DNA of 36,458 nt from Stenotrophomonas sp. UBA7346 (GCA_002471015.1 DKPB01000014.1:1-36458), one strand, 5' to 3'. Shown: positions 14,490-23,558, counted from the first letter of the stretch. The notes: generated from the letters alone by a model not told the origin. A program made the numbers and translations.

Positions 14490-15806
14490 ATGCAGGCGTT
14501 GTCCACGCCGGCTGCCGGCAGCAACCTGCGGGCGATTGCCGCGGCAGTGGCTGGCACCGTGTTCGAGTGGTTCGACTTCTTTCTGTACGGCTCACTTGCG
14601 GTGGTGCTGGGCCGGCAGTTCTTTCCGCCAGGGCATGAAACCGCTGCCTTGTTGTCGGCGCTGGCGGTGTTTGGTGCAGGCTGGGTGGTACGGCCCCTGG
14701 GCGCCCTGATCTTTGGCCGCCTCGGCGACCGGGTAGGGCGCCGCCGCACCTTCCTGATCACCATCGTGCTGATGGGCACGGCCACCATCGGCATTGGTGC
14801 ATTGCCTACCTATGCGATGGCCGGTGTGCTTGCACCGGTATTGCTGGTGAGCCTGCGGCTGCTGCAGGGCATTGCGGTAGGCGGCGAGTTTGGTGGTGCC
14901 GCCACCTATGTGGCCGAGCATTCGCAGCCATCGCGGCGCGGGCTCAATACCTCGCTGGTGATGGGCACCGGTACGCTTGGCCTGTTGCTGGCGCTGGGCA
15001 CGATCAGCCTGTGCCGGCATGCCTTGGGCGAGGACGCATTTGCGCAATGGGGCTGGCGGCTGCCGTTCCTGGCCTCGGTGCTGTTGCTGGGTTTGTCGGT
15101 GTACATGCGCCTGCACCTGGCCGAATCACCGGCCTTCGAGAAGCTGCAGCGCGAGGGCAAGGTGGCGACGTCGCCGTTGAAGGAAGCCTTCGGCAACCGT
15201 GATCACCTGAAGGCCATGCTGCTGGCGCTGGCGACAATGACCGCCGCGCAGGGTGTGGTGTGGAATGCGGGGCAGTATTTTCCGCTGGTATTCCTGCAAT
15301 CGCCGCTGGGCCTGGATGTGGGCACGGCCGGTGAACTGATGATGTGTGCGCTGTTGTTGGCGGCGCCGTTGTTTCCGTTGGCTGGTTGGCTGTCCGATCG
15401 CATCGGCCGCCGGCCGGTGATCATCACCGGCTTCCTGTTGGCAGGTACCACCTTGTTGCCGGCTTTCAAACTGCTGGCGGCCCATGTGCGCCCCGAGCTG
15501 TCATTTGGCGCGGCGCTGGCGGTGCTGTGGTGGTTGTCGGTGCCGGTGGCGCTGGTCTGCGGCCCTGCCTCGGCGTATCTGGTGGAGTTGTTCCCCACCC
15601 GCATTCGCTACAGCGCGATTGGCCTGCCGTATCACCTGGGCAACGGTTGGTTTGGCGGCTTCATGCCGCTGGCGACGGCGGCCTTGAGCGCGCATTACCA
15701 CAGTGATTTCGTTGGGCTGTTCTATCCGACGGCGATGGCCTTGCTGTGTGGCCTGTTGGCGCTATGGCTGATGCCGGAGACCCGGCTACGCGATATCACC
15801 CAATAG
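14490..15806 (+). CDS. MFS transporter, metabolite:H+ symporter (MHS) type
   Basis: The 438-residue inner-membrane protein has about 12 hydrophobic segments. TM1 contains EWFDFFLYG (26-34), typical of the MHS family (KgtP, ProP, CitA). The loop 2-3 motif is GRLGDRVGRRRT (76-87), and the second half repeats it as GWLSDRIGRRPV. RLLQGIAVGGEFGGAATYVA (TM4-5) is also typical. It probably imports the organic acid or amide used by this operon by proton symport. It lies six bases after the CoA-transferase stop and is the last gene of the operon. Confidence 0.9.
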   Translation: MQALSTPAAGSNLRAIAAAVAGTVFEWFDFFLYGSLAVVLGRQFFPPGHETAALLSALAVFGAGWVVRPLGALIFGRLGDRVGRRRTFLITIVLMGTATIGIGALPTYAMAGVLAPVLLVSLRLLQGIAVGGEFGGAATYVAEHSQPSRRGLNTSLVMGTGTLGLLLALGTISLCRHALGEDAFAQWGWRLPFLASVLLLGLSVYMRLHLAESPAFEKLQREGKVATSPLKEAFGNRDHLKAMLLALATMTAAQGVVWNAGQYFPLVFLQSPLGLDVGTAGELMMCALLLAAPLFPLAGWLSDRIGRRPVIITGFLLAGTTLLPAFKLLAAHVRPELSFGAALAVLWWLSVPVALVCGPASAYLVELFPTRIRYSAIGLPYHLGNGWFGGFMPLATAALSAHYHSDFVGLFYPTAMALLCGLLALWLMPETRLRDITQ

Positions 15807-15856
15807 TTGCCAGGTTCGTAGCGCTGAGCCATGCGCGGCAGAAGCCGCCATGCCCT

Positions 15857-15925
15857 GTAGTGCCGAGCCATGCTCGGCAGCGGCTTTACCGGTAACGCCC
15901 CTTTCCGAGCATGGCTCGGCACTAC
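15857..15925. repeat. SMAG-type inverted repeat pair
   Basis: GTAGTGCCGAGCCATGCTCG (from 15857) and its inverse CGAGCATGGCTCGGCACTAC (to 15925) face each other around a short spacer. Each half is itself a hairpin (CCGAGCATG/CATGCTCGG). GTAG-headed REP hairpins of this kind are typical of Stenotrophomonas. It lies between convergent genes and may act as a bidirectional 3' stabiliser or terminator. A weaker relative lies just upstream (15818-15850). Confidence 0.85.
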
Positions 15926-15935
15926 CGGGCAGCGC

Positions 15936-16415
15936 TTACGCGCCGCCGGGGAAGCCGTGCTGGCGCCAGGCTTCGTACACCACCACGGCGACCGAGTTGG
16001 ACAGGTTCAGGCTGCGGTTGTGCGGCTGCATCGGCAGGCGCAGGCGATGGCCGTCGGGCAGGGCGTCCAGCAGGTCCTGCGGCAGGCCACGGGTTTCCGG
16101 GCCGAACAGGAAGGCATCGCCATCGGCGAACTGCACGGTGTCATAGCGCACGCTGGAGCGGGTGCTCAACGCAAACAGGCGCTTGGGCATGATGCGCGCC
16201 AAAGCGGTTTCCAGGTCCGGGTGGACCTGCATCTGTGCGTACTCGTGATAGTCCAGGCCGGCGCGCTTGAGCTGCTTGTCACTGAGGTCGAAACCAAGCG
16301 GTTCGATCAGGTGCAGCCGCGCGCCGGTGTTGGCACAGAGTCGGATCACATTGCCGGTGTTCGGCGGGATCTCGGGCTGGTAAAGCACTACATCGAAAAC
16401 AGGGGCAGAAGTCAT
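15936..16415 (-). CDS. trmL: tRNA (cytidine/uridine-2'-O-)-methyltransferase TrmL
   Basis: The 159-residue SPOUT enzyme methylates the 2'-O of the wobble base 34 in tRNA-Leu isoacceptors. Its size fits the minimal TrmL/YibK family. The three SPOUT motifs are present: PEIPPNTGNVIRLCANTGA (motif 1, Asn19 and Arg25), FLFGPETRGLP (motif 2, 103-113) and LPMQPHNRSLNLSNSVAVVV (motif 3, the trefoil-knot SAM site). ATG 16415 starts the conserved frame. It lies 37 bp after the gene at 16453 on the same strand, so the two may share a transcript. Confidence 0.95.
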   Translation of the reverse strand: MTSAPVFDVVLYQPEIPPNTGNVIRLCANTGARLHLIEPLGFDLSDKQLKRAGLDYHEYAQMQVHPDLETALARIMPKRLFALSTRSSVRYDTVQFADGDAFLFGPETRGLPQDLLDALPDGHRLRLPMQPHNRSLNLSNSVAVVVYEAWRQHGFPGGA

Positions 16416-16452
16416 CGGCGCAGTTTACGCCGGGTAGCGCGGGGAGGCTGGC

Positions 16453-16857
16453 TTAGTTGGACACCAGACCCTGTGCGACCACCTGACCGATGGCGTCGGC
16501 AGCGGCTTCGGCGGCCATGGCCTGCACCTGCTCCACGTCCGGGCGGACATTGATGGCCGGCAGCGAAACCACCCACTGGCTGGCACGGGCACCAATTGCC
16601 ACCGGGCTGGCAGTGGCCAGGCGGGACGCCGCCTGTTCGGCCATCAGCTCGACGATCTGGCCGACGGTGGGGCGGACCTGCACGGCGGCCAGGGTGTGGA
16701 TCGGGCTGTTGGCTTCATGTTCGGCCTGGGCCAACTGGTCAGCCGAGGGGCGGACCTGGACGGTCTCCAGGGTGGTGATGTCCGAGGCCTGCACAGAAGA
16801 AACAAAGCCGGTGCTGGCAATCAGGGCGATGGCAATGGCGAGGGACTTGGCGTTCAT
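16453..16857 (-). CDS. Small exported protein with three VRP repeats
   Basis: The 134-residue protein has a clear signal peptide (MNAKSLAIAIALIASTGFVS, cleavage probably after SVQA at residue 24). The mature part holds three related units: VQVRPSADQLAQAEHEAN (33-50), VQVRPTVGQIVELMAEQA (59-76) and INVRPDVEQVQAMAAEAA (102-119), each preceded by a hydrophobic dipeptide. Each unit looks like a short strand (xVRPx) followed by a charged helix. No Cys, lipobox or enzyme motif is seen. I do not recognise the family; the location is probably periplasmic. A peptidoglycan or pilus-associated role cannot be excluded or supported. Upstream is a long non-coding region with an inverted repeat. Confidence 0.8.
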   Translation of the reverse strand: MNAKSLAIAIALIASTGFVSSVQASDITTLETVQVRPSADQLAQAEHEANSPIHTLAAVQVRPTVGQIVELMAEQAASRLATASPVAIGARASQWVVSLPAINVRPDVEQVQAMAAEAAADAIGQVVAQGLVSN

Positions 16858-17209
16858 GGCGGGACCTGTTTGGTGTGTGTGAACGGTGGTGTGGTAGTAA
16901 GGTAGTACACCAAATCTCGAGCCGCAATAACTTTTTTGCCTTTTCGAGATTTGTTCAGCATCTGGTCATGTTTCATCTCAGCTGACCGGGCTGCAGGTCC
17001 AAGGGGAGCAGAATGCGTGCCAAATGCATCCATTTGATTTGTTTGAATTATTTTCTGTTGCGGGGTGTCCGCTGTCCGGACACCAAAGCAGGCCGTTGCG
17101 TCCGCCCGGACGCTTGGGACCAGGGGACGAGGGCATGACGCTTGGCGTATGCGGGGCGCCGGCTGGCGCTGGCAGGATCGAGCCACCCTACCTGCCCAGA
17201 GAAAGTGGA
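16858..17209. promoter_or_regulatory. Intergenic control region between exported protein and first M16 peptidase
   Basis: This 352-bp AT-richer gap between divergent genes holds several symmetries: AAATCTCGA (16912-16920) with TCGAGATTT (16944-16952), 23 bases apart and followed by a T-rich loop; GGTGTCC (17064-17070) with GGACACC (17078-17084), enclosing TGTCCGGACA (17073-17082); and GCGTCCGCCCGGACGC (17098-17113), a perfect 16-bp palindrome. They look like regulator sites, but no regulator is encoded nearby. No open frame with coding character is seen. Confidence 0.5.
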
Positions 17210-20068
17210 ATGAACGCGACCATGTCTGGCACCCGGTTGTTTGCTTTGGCGCTGAGCGTTGCCCTCATCAGCCCCGTCACCGCCGAGCCGATTGTTCAGG
17301 CCAAACCGGCTAGCGCCGTAACGGTGGACATTCCCTACCAGGCATTCACGCTGCCCAATGGTCTGCGTGTACTGGTACACACCGATCGCAAGGCACCAAT
17401 CGTGGCGGTCAATCTTTGGTACCACGTGGGTAGCAAGGACGAACCGGTTGGACGCACGGGCTTTGCTCACCTGTTTGAGCACCTGATGTTCAATGGCAGT
17501 GAGAACGCGCCAGGTGAATACTTCACGCCGTTCGAGTCTGTCGGTGCCACCGACATGAACGGCACGACCAATAGCGATCGCACCAACTATTTCGAGAACG
17601 TGCCGACCACCGCGCTGGATATGGCGTTGTGGATGGAGTCTGATCGCATGGGCCACTTGCTGGGTGCCATTGATCAGAAGACGTTGGACGAACAACGCGG
17701 TGTAGTGCAGAACGAGAAGCGTCAGATGGAGAACCAGCCTTATGGACAGCTGAATGAAGTGGTGGCGCGCACGATGTTCCCGGTCGGGCATCCTTACCAT
17801 CACTTCGCGATTGGTTCGATGAACGATCTCAATGCTGCGTCGCTGGATGACGTGCGGACATGGTTCCGTACCTGGTACGGCCCCAATAACACGGTACTGG
17901 TGCTTGCCGGTGACATCGACCTGGCAACTGCCAGGGAGAAGGCCACCAGGTACTTCGGCCATATCCCGGCCACGCCAACCATGACCCAGCCGAAGGTTGA
18001 TCTTGCGGTACCGTCCAACAACGGACGTACCGAAATCGAAGACAAGGTGTCGCAGGTGTTGCTGCAACGGAACTGGAACGTTCCACAGTCAGGTGAGCGA
18101 GATGCCGATCTGCTGGATCTGACCGCTTACATATTGGCAGGCAGTGCCAGTTCGCGCCTTGCCGAGCGGCTGGTGCATCAGGACCAGTTGGCCGACAGCG
18201 TCAACGCCACCAACTACGGTTCACAACTGGCAGGTAGCTTTTTCATTCGTGCGATGGTCAGGCCCGGAGTGGATCCTGCGCGGGTTGAAGTCATCATCGA
18301 AGAGGAACTGAAGCGGCTGCTCATGGACGGCCCCGGCGCCGATGAGCTGGCACGTGCAAAGACGAGCTACCGCGCCAGCTTTGTGCGTGGCATCGAACGT
18401 ATCGGTGGATTCGGCGGCAAAGCTGACGTGCTTGCGTCATGCGCCACGTTTGCCGGTGATCCTGCCTGTTTTCGCAAATCGCTGGATACCATCGCCAACA
18501 TTACGTCGGCAGAAGTACGTGCGGTTAGCGCCAAGTGGCTCGGCAACCCAAGTCACACTTTCCTGATCAAGCCGGGTGACCGCAAGCCATTGGGCGAGGA
18601 AGCCCCCGCCGTGCCTGCGCTACTTCGGTTGCCGGCGGTGGATGCGCGTTACAGCACAAGTACCAGTGATGTGGATCGCTTGCAGGGGGTGCCGCAGGTG
18701 GGCAGCTTTCCACCGTCGAATTTTCCGGTGCTGCAGTACGCCACGTTGAAAAATGGCAGCAAACTGATCCTTGCCGAGCGTCACGATACGCCGATTGTCC
18801 ACATCAGTTATGAGTTCGCAGGTGGTTATTCCAGCGATTACGGCGGCAAGCTGGGAACAGCCAATTTTGCCAACCAGATGCTGGGTGAAGGCGCGGGGGA
18901 TCTGAACTCGCTGGCCTTCAAGGCACGTGCCGAAGAACTTGGCGCTGAGCTGACAGCCGGTGCGACGTTGGATAGTTCAAGTGCCAGTCTATCGGCGCTC
19001 ACCGAAAACCTTGATGCTTCTGTGCAGTTGTTTGCCCGCATGTTGCGCGAGCCGCGCTTTGACAGCGCCGAGATCGAGCGTGTCAAGGGCCAGTGGTTGT
19101 CCGCTATTGCCCAGGAGAAGGCGTTTCCGCAGGCAGCGGCATTGCGTGTTTTGCCGCCACTGTTGTATGGCGACGCACATCCTTACGGCATGCCGTTCAC
19201 TGGCAGTGGCACAGAAGTATCGGTAGCCGCGATCGGGCGGCAGGACTTGCTGAACTACCAGGGCAAGTGGTTGCGTCCCGAGCAGGCGACTGTAATCGTG
19301 GTGGGGGACGCCACGCTGGAGCAGATGGTCACGGTGCTGGATCGTCACTTTGGCAGCTGGAAAGGCGAAGGGGCGGCTTCGACGAGGATGGAGGTCCCGC
19401 AGGTGACGCGTCCGAGCGCACCGCGTGTGTTTCTGATCGATAAGCCTGGTGCGGTGCAGGCCAATATCTATGCTGGCGGATTGGTGCCTTCGGTAAAGGA
19501 TCCTGGCGCGGTCCAAATGGCGCTGTCCAACAATGTGTTGGGAGGGGTTTTCACCGCGCGTTTGAACATGAACCTGCGCGAAGACAAGCACTGGTCCTAT
19601 GGTGCCTACACCTTCCTGACGTCGGCACTGGGGCAGCGTCCGTTCGTGGCAATCGCCCCGGTGCAGATCGACAAGGTGGCCGAGTCGCTGACTGAGATGA
19701 ACCGCGAGATCGGCGACTATGGCAGTGGCAAGGTGCCGGCTACCCCTACTGAAGTAGCCAAGGTGATCCATTCTGACCTGCGCAGTCAGCCGGGCGCTTT
19801 TGAAACCGCCGAAGGTGTGTTGGGCACCATCCGCAACATGGTGCACGAGGACCGTCCGGACAATTGGCTGCAGGTGCGCAACGCACAGGTAGCGGCATTC
19901 ACGCCAGAGCTGGCCAAAGTGGCGGCAAAGAATCTCGACGCCAACGGGTTGACCTGGGTCATTGTCGGGGACTTGTCCAAGATCGAAGCCCCGGTGCGTG
20001 CCCTCCGCTTGGGCGAGGTGACCGTGATTGACACGGATGGCAAGCCGATTGCCGCCATGGACAAATAG
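17210..20068 (+). CDS. M16-family zinc metallopeptidase, tandem copy 1
   Basis: The 952-residue exported peptidase has a Sec signal peptide (residues 1-25, LFALALSVALISPVTAEP). It carries two M16 units, each with a peptidase and an inactive-type half. The zinc motif of the first unit is the inverted HxxEH, H87-LF-EH91 (GFAHLFEHLMF), with the third ligand Glu169 (VVQNEKR) 77 residues on. The second unit (from about residue 500, LKNGSKLILAERHDTPIVHI) lacks HxxEH, as usual. ATG 17210 is preceded by GAAAGTGG; a longer frame to 17024 would run through the control region. It is a close paralogue of the next gene, though its codon use is clearly more AT-tolerant. It probably degrades peptides in the periplasm. 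Confidence 0.93.
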   Translation: MNATMSGTRLFALALSVALISPVTAEPIVQAKPASAVTVDIPYQAFTLPNGLRVLVHTDRKAPIVAVNLWYHVGSKDEPVGRTGFAHLFEHLMFNGSENAPGEYFTPFESVGATDMNGTTNSDRTNYFENVPTTALDMALWMESDRMGHLLGAIDQKTLDEQRGVVQNEKRQMENQPYGQLNEVVARTMFPVGHPYHHFAIGSMNDLNAASLDDVRTWFRTWYGPNNTVLVLAGDIDLATAREKATRYFGHIPATPTMTQPKVDLAVPSNNGRTEIEDKVSQVLLQRNWNVPQSGERDADLLDLTAYILAGSASSRLAERLVHQDQLADSVNATNYGSQLAGSFFIRAMVRPGVDPARVEVIIEEELKRLLMDGPGADELARAKTSYRASFVRGIERIGGFGGKADVLASCATFAGDPACFRKSLDTIANITSAEVRAVSAKWLGNPSHTFLIKPGDRKPLGEEAPAVPALLRLPAVDARYSTSTSDVDRLQGVPQVGSFPPSNFPVLQYATLKNGSKLILAERHDTPIVHISYEFAGGYSSDYGGKLGTANFANQMLGEGAGDLNSLAFKARAEELGAELTAGATLDSSSASLSALTENLDASVQLFARMLREPRFDSAEIERVKGQWLSAIAQEKAFPQAAALRVLPPLLYGDAHPYGMPFTGSGTEVSVAAIGRQDLLNYQGKWLRPEQATVIVVGDATLEQMVTVLDRHFGSWKGEGAASTRMEVPQVTRPSAPRVFLIDKPGAVQANIYAGGLVPSVKDPGAVQMALSNNVLGGVFTARLNMNLREDKHWSYGAYTFLTSALGQRPFVAIAPVQIDKVAESLTEMNREIGDYGSGKVPATPTEVAKVIHSDLRSQPGAFETAEGVLGTIRNMVHEDRPDNWLQVRNAQVAAFTPELAKVAAKNLDANGLTWVIVGDLSKIEAPVRALRLGEVTVIDTDGKPIAAMDK

Positions 20069-20271
20069 CCCATCGCCGCCGTTGGTGCCTGGTTGGCTAT
20101 GGATCTTGGCATCTGATTGGGTCTCCAGTACAGGCCGCTAACGGCATGGCACCACGCGATCCGAGGCTGCCCGGCTACCCGGTAGGGCAATCCCCATTAC
20201 CGATGGGGTATGTCCGGGGCGCCGGGAAAGGCTAGGATCGGCTTCCACCTGCATACCCAAAGGGAAATGGA
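20069..20271. promoter_or_regulatory. Leader of the second M16 gene, duplicated from the first
   Basis: The 60 bases before ATG 20272 (CGGGGCGCCGG ... GGATCG ... CCACCTGCATACCCAAAGGG) align with those before ATG 17210 (CGGGGCGCCGG ... GGATCG ... CCACCCTACCTGCCCAGAG). The word TAGGAT at about 20233 may be a -10 box. Thus the duplication carried the leader along, and both genes may share regulation. Confidence 0.5.
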
Positions 20272-23127
20272 ATGAACGCAGCTATGCCCCGTACTGCCGT
20301 GCTGACCCTTGCGCTGACTGCCGCGCTGGGTGGATTCATCAGCACACCGCTGGTTGCACAGGCCAAGCCGGCCGCCACCGCTGCAGCGGTGGATATCCCC
20401 TATGAGACCTTCACCCTGCCCAACGGCCTGCGGGTGGTGGTGCACACCGACCGCAAGGCACCGATCGTGGCGGTGAACATCTGGTACCACGTGGGTGCCA
20501 AGGACGAGCAGGTCGGCCGCACCGGCTTTGCGCACCTGTTCGAGCACCTGATGTTCCAGCGCAGCGAGAACCACGACGGCGAGTTCTTCGAACCGTTCAA
20601 GCAGGTGGGCGCGACCGATCAGAACGGCACCACCAATACCGACCGCACCAACTATTTCCAGAACGTACCGACCACCGCGTTGGACATGGCGCTGTGGATG
20701 GAATCGGACCGCATGGGCCACCTGGTGGGGGCCATCGACCAGGCGGCGCTGGATGAGCAGCGCGGCGTGGTGCAGAACGAAAAGCGCCAGGGCGAGAACC
20801 AGCCCTATGGCCAGGTGTGGGACAAGTTGACCCGGGCCATGTACCCGGCCAACCACCCGTACCACCACGGCGTGATCGGCTCCATGAACGATCTCAACGC
20901 CGCCTCGCTGGATGACGTCAAGACCTGGTTCCACACCTGGTACGGCCCCAACAACGCGGTGCTGGTGTTGGCCGGTGACATCGACCTGGCTACCGCCAAG
21001 GAAAAGGTCGCCAAGTACTTTGGTGACATTCCGGCCGGCCCGAGCATGGCCCAGCCGGCGGTCAATATTGCCCAGCGCCCGGCCACCACCCGTGAGGTGA
21101 TGACCGACAAGGTGCCGCAGGCGCGCATCTACCGCGCCTGGAACGTGGCCCAGGTCGGCACCACCGACATCGACCAGCTCGACCTGTTCTCCTACGTGCT
21201 GGGCGGGGCCAAGTCCTCGCGCCTGGACCAGCGCCTGCTGCACAACGACAAGCTGGTGGACAACATCAGCGCGATGACCGATGCCTCGCAGTTGGGCTCC
21301 AACTTCCTGATCATGGCCACGGTCAAGCAGGGCGTCGATCCGGCCAAGGTTGAGAAGGCCATCGACGAGGAGCTGAAGCGCCTGATCGCCGAAGGCCCCA
21401 CCGCCGATGAACTTGAGCGCGCCAAGGTGCAGTCGCGTGCCGGCTTCGTGCGTGGCATCGAGCGCATTGGTGGCTTTGGCGGCAAGGCTGATGCGCTGGC
21501 GCAGTGCACCGTGTTCGAGGGTGACCCGGGATGCTTCCGTACCTCGCTGGCCAACATCGAGGCCGCTACCGCTGCCGACGTGAAGGCTGCCGGTGCCAAG
21601 TGGCTGGGCGTGGGCGACCACACCATCGTGGTCGAGCCAGGCGAGCGCGTGGCATTGGAAGAACTGCCGTCCGGCAAACCGACCCCGTTCAACGTGCCGG
21701 CCGTGGACCCCAAGTACAGCACCCTGCCCAGCCAGGTGGACCGTAGTGCCGGCGTGCCGCAGACGCGCAGCTTCCCGGAGTTGAAGTTCCCGCAGTTGCA
21801 GCGCGCGACCCTGAAGAACGGTACCCAGGTGGTCCTGGCCGAGCGTCACGATGTGCCGGTGGTGCAGTTCAGCTATGAGTTCGCCGGTGGTTTCACCGCC
21901 GACCAGGGCCGCAAGCCGGGCACCGCCAACTTCACCATGGGCATGTTGGATGAAGGCGCCGGCCAGCTTGGTTCGCTGGCGCTGGCCGATGCTGTGGAGC
22001 GCCTGGGCGCCAGTATTGGTGCAGGTGCGTCGCTGGATGGCGCCAATGTCTATCTGTCGGCATTGAAGGAGAACCTGGCGCCATCGCTGCAGCTGTACTC
22101 CGATGTGGTGCGTGCACCGCGCTTCGACCAGAGCGAGATCGATCGCATCAAGGCGACCTGGATTGCCGGCATCAAGCAGGAAAAGGTGCAGCCCAATGCC
22201 GTTGCCATGCGGGTGCTGCCGCCGCTGTTGTACGGGGCGGGCCATCCGTATGCCATCCCGTTCACCGGCAGCGGTGACGAAGCCGCCATCCAGGCGCTGA
22301 CCCGTGATGACCTGACGGCATTCCACAAGCAGTGGCTGCGCCCGGAAGGTGCCACCCTGATCGTGGTTGGCGACACCACCCTGAAGGAGGTCGTGCCGCT
22401 GCTGGAGCGCAGCTTCGGCGACTGGAAGGGCGAAGGCGAAGCACCCCGGGTGGCAGCGCCCAGCGAGGTGGCCCGCCCGCAGGCAACGCGCGTTTACCTG
22501 ATCGATCAGCCGGGTGCGGTGCAGGCCAACCTGTTCGCTGGCGAAGTCGTGCCGTCGACCAGGGACGCGGGGGCCACCCGTTTTGACATTGCCAATGGCG
22601 TGTTGGGCGGCGATTTCACCTCGCGCCTGAACATGAACCTGCGTGAGGACAAGCATTGGTCCTATGGCGCGCGTTCGATGGCATCCAGCGCCCTTGGCCA
22701 GCGGCCGTGGATGGCGATTGCACCGGTGCAGATCGACAAGACCGGCGAAGCACTGAAGGAAATGAACGCCGAGATCAGCCAGTTCGCCAGTGGCCAGCGT
22801 CCGCCGACCGATGCGGAAGTCGCGCGCATCCGCAATATCCAGACGTTGAGCCTGCCGGGTGCCTACGAGACTGCGGCATCGGTGATGAACACCATCGGCG
22901 GCATCGTGCGTTATGGCCGCCCGGACGACTACGTGTTCAAGCGCAAGGCCGAGATCGAGGCGATGACCCCGGCACAGGTGGCCGAAGCCGCCAAGACCCT
23001 GGATCCGTCGAAGTTGACCTGGGTGGTGGTGGGTGACCTGAAGCAGACCGAGGCCCCGATCCGCGCCTTGAACCTGGGCGAAGTCACCGTGATCGACGCC
23101 GACGGCAAGCCGGTAGAGAAGAAGTAA
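20272..23127 (+). CDS. M16-family zinc metallopeptidase, tandem copy 2
   Basis: The 951-residue paralogue of the preceding gene has a signal peptide (residues 1-30, AVLTLALTAALGGFISTPLV, AQA cut). The zinc site is H88-LF-EH92 with Glu170 (VVQNEKR). Both M16 units align along the full length with copy 1, for example DIPYETFTLPNGLRVVVHTD, TRTNYFQN-like TNYFQNVPTTALDMALWMES and GSMNDLNAASLDDVK. Its third codon positions are strongly GC, as in the rest of the genome, unlike copy 1. ATG 20272 follows AAAGGGAAATGG. The end of the protein is followed by repeats. It is probably periplasmic, and the substrate is unknown. Confidence 0.94.
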   Translation: MNAAMPRTAVLTLALTAALGGFISTPLVAQAKPAATAAAVDIPYETFTLPNGLRVVVHTDRKAPIVAVNIWYHVGAKDEQVGRTGFAHLFEHLMFQRSENHDGEFFEPFKQVGATDQNGTTNTDRTNYFQNVPTTALDMALWMESDRMGHLVGAIDQAALDEQRGVVQNEKRQGENQPYGQVWDKLTRAMYPANHPYHHGVIGSMNDLNAASLDDVKTWFHTWYGPNNAVLVLAGDIDLATAKEKVAKYFGDIPAGPSMAQPAVNIAQRPATTREVMTDKVPQARIYRAWNVAQVGTTDIDQLDLFSYVLGGAKSSRLDQRLLHNDKLVDNISAMTDASQLGSNFLIMATVKQGVDPAKVEKAIDEELKRLIAEGPTADELERAKVQSRAGFVRGIERIGGFGGKADALAQCTVFEGDPGCFRTSLANIEAATAADVKAAGAKWLGVGDHTIVVEPGERVALEELPSGKPTPFNVPAVDPKYSTLPSQVDRSAGVPQTRSFPELKFPQLQRATLKNGTQVVLAERHDVPVVQFSYEFAGGFTADQGRKPGTANFTMGMLDEGAGQLGSLALADAVERLGASIGAGASLDGANVYLSALKENLAPSLQLYSDVVRAPRFDQSEIDRIKATWIAGIKQEKVQPNAVAMRVLPPLLYGAGHPYAIPFTGSGDEAAIQALTRDDLTAFHKQWLRPEGATLIVVGDTTLKEVVPLLERSFGDWKGEGEAPRVAAPSEVARPQATRVYLIDQPGAVQANLFAGEVVPSTRDAGATRFDIANGVLGGDFTSRLNMNLREDKHWSYGARSMASSALGQRPWMAIAPVQIDKTGEALKEMNAEISQFASGQRPPTDAEVARIRNIQTLSLPGAYETAASVMNTIGGIVRYGRPDDYVFKRKAEIEAMTPAQVAEAAKTLDPSKLTWVVVGDLKQTEAPIRALNLGEVTVIDADGKPVEKK

Positions 23128-23558
23128 GCGTCAGGGCGCTGCCCACCGCTTTGAGCCCCTCTCCCGCATGCGGGAGAGGGGTTGGGGTGAGGGCAGCTTT
23201 CGCCGGTAAAGCCTCTGCCGAGCATGGCCCGGCACTACCGCTGATGCCCCCTCCCTTTCGCGCAGCGAAGGGGAGGGCTGGGGAGGGGTAAGCCGTTCGC
23301 TCTGACAGCTTTGAGCCCTCCCGCATGCGGGGTGAGAAGGGCTGCTTGCGAACCAAAGGTTCGCAGCCATTCGAACGACCTTGCGCCAGCGCAAGGGCCG
23401 GGGCGCGTAGCGGGGGCTGGAGTGAGGGCAGTTTTCGCCGGTAAAGCCCCTGCCGGGCATGGCTCGGCACTACCGCTTGTCGCGGTCACTACCTCTGGAT
23501 CACCACCCGTTCATCCATTCGCGGCACAATCCGTTCTGGTCTTCACAAGGAATTGTCC
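23128..23558. repeat. Repeat cluster: hairpin/G-rich elements and SMAG halves
   Basis: No gene lies in this 431-bp gap. It holds a CCCCTCTCCCGCATGCGGG hairpin with G-rich tail (23152-23196), a SMAG half (CCGAGCATGGCCCGGCACTAC, 23218-23238), a second hairpin/G-rich element (23244-23290), a degenerate one (23310-23430, interrupted by GCGAACCAAAGGTTCGC at 23348-23364) and another SMAG half (23451-23473). The last 80 bases carry the DUF4156 promoter. Confidence 0.75.

Noticed and set aside
20197..22656. An 819-residue minus-strand open frame antisense to the second M16 peptidase
   Set aside because: It is an antisense shadow caused by GC-rich third positions; composition is His/Gln/Arg/Val-biased and no family is seen.
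23084..23489. Several short minus-strand frames with a PSPALPFAARKGG-type sequence
   Set aside because: This peptide is only the translation of the hairpin/G-rich repeats and recurs wherever they do.
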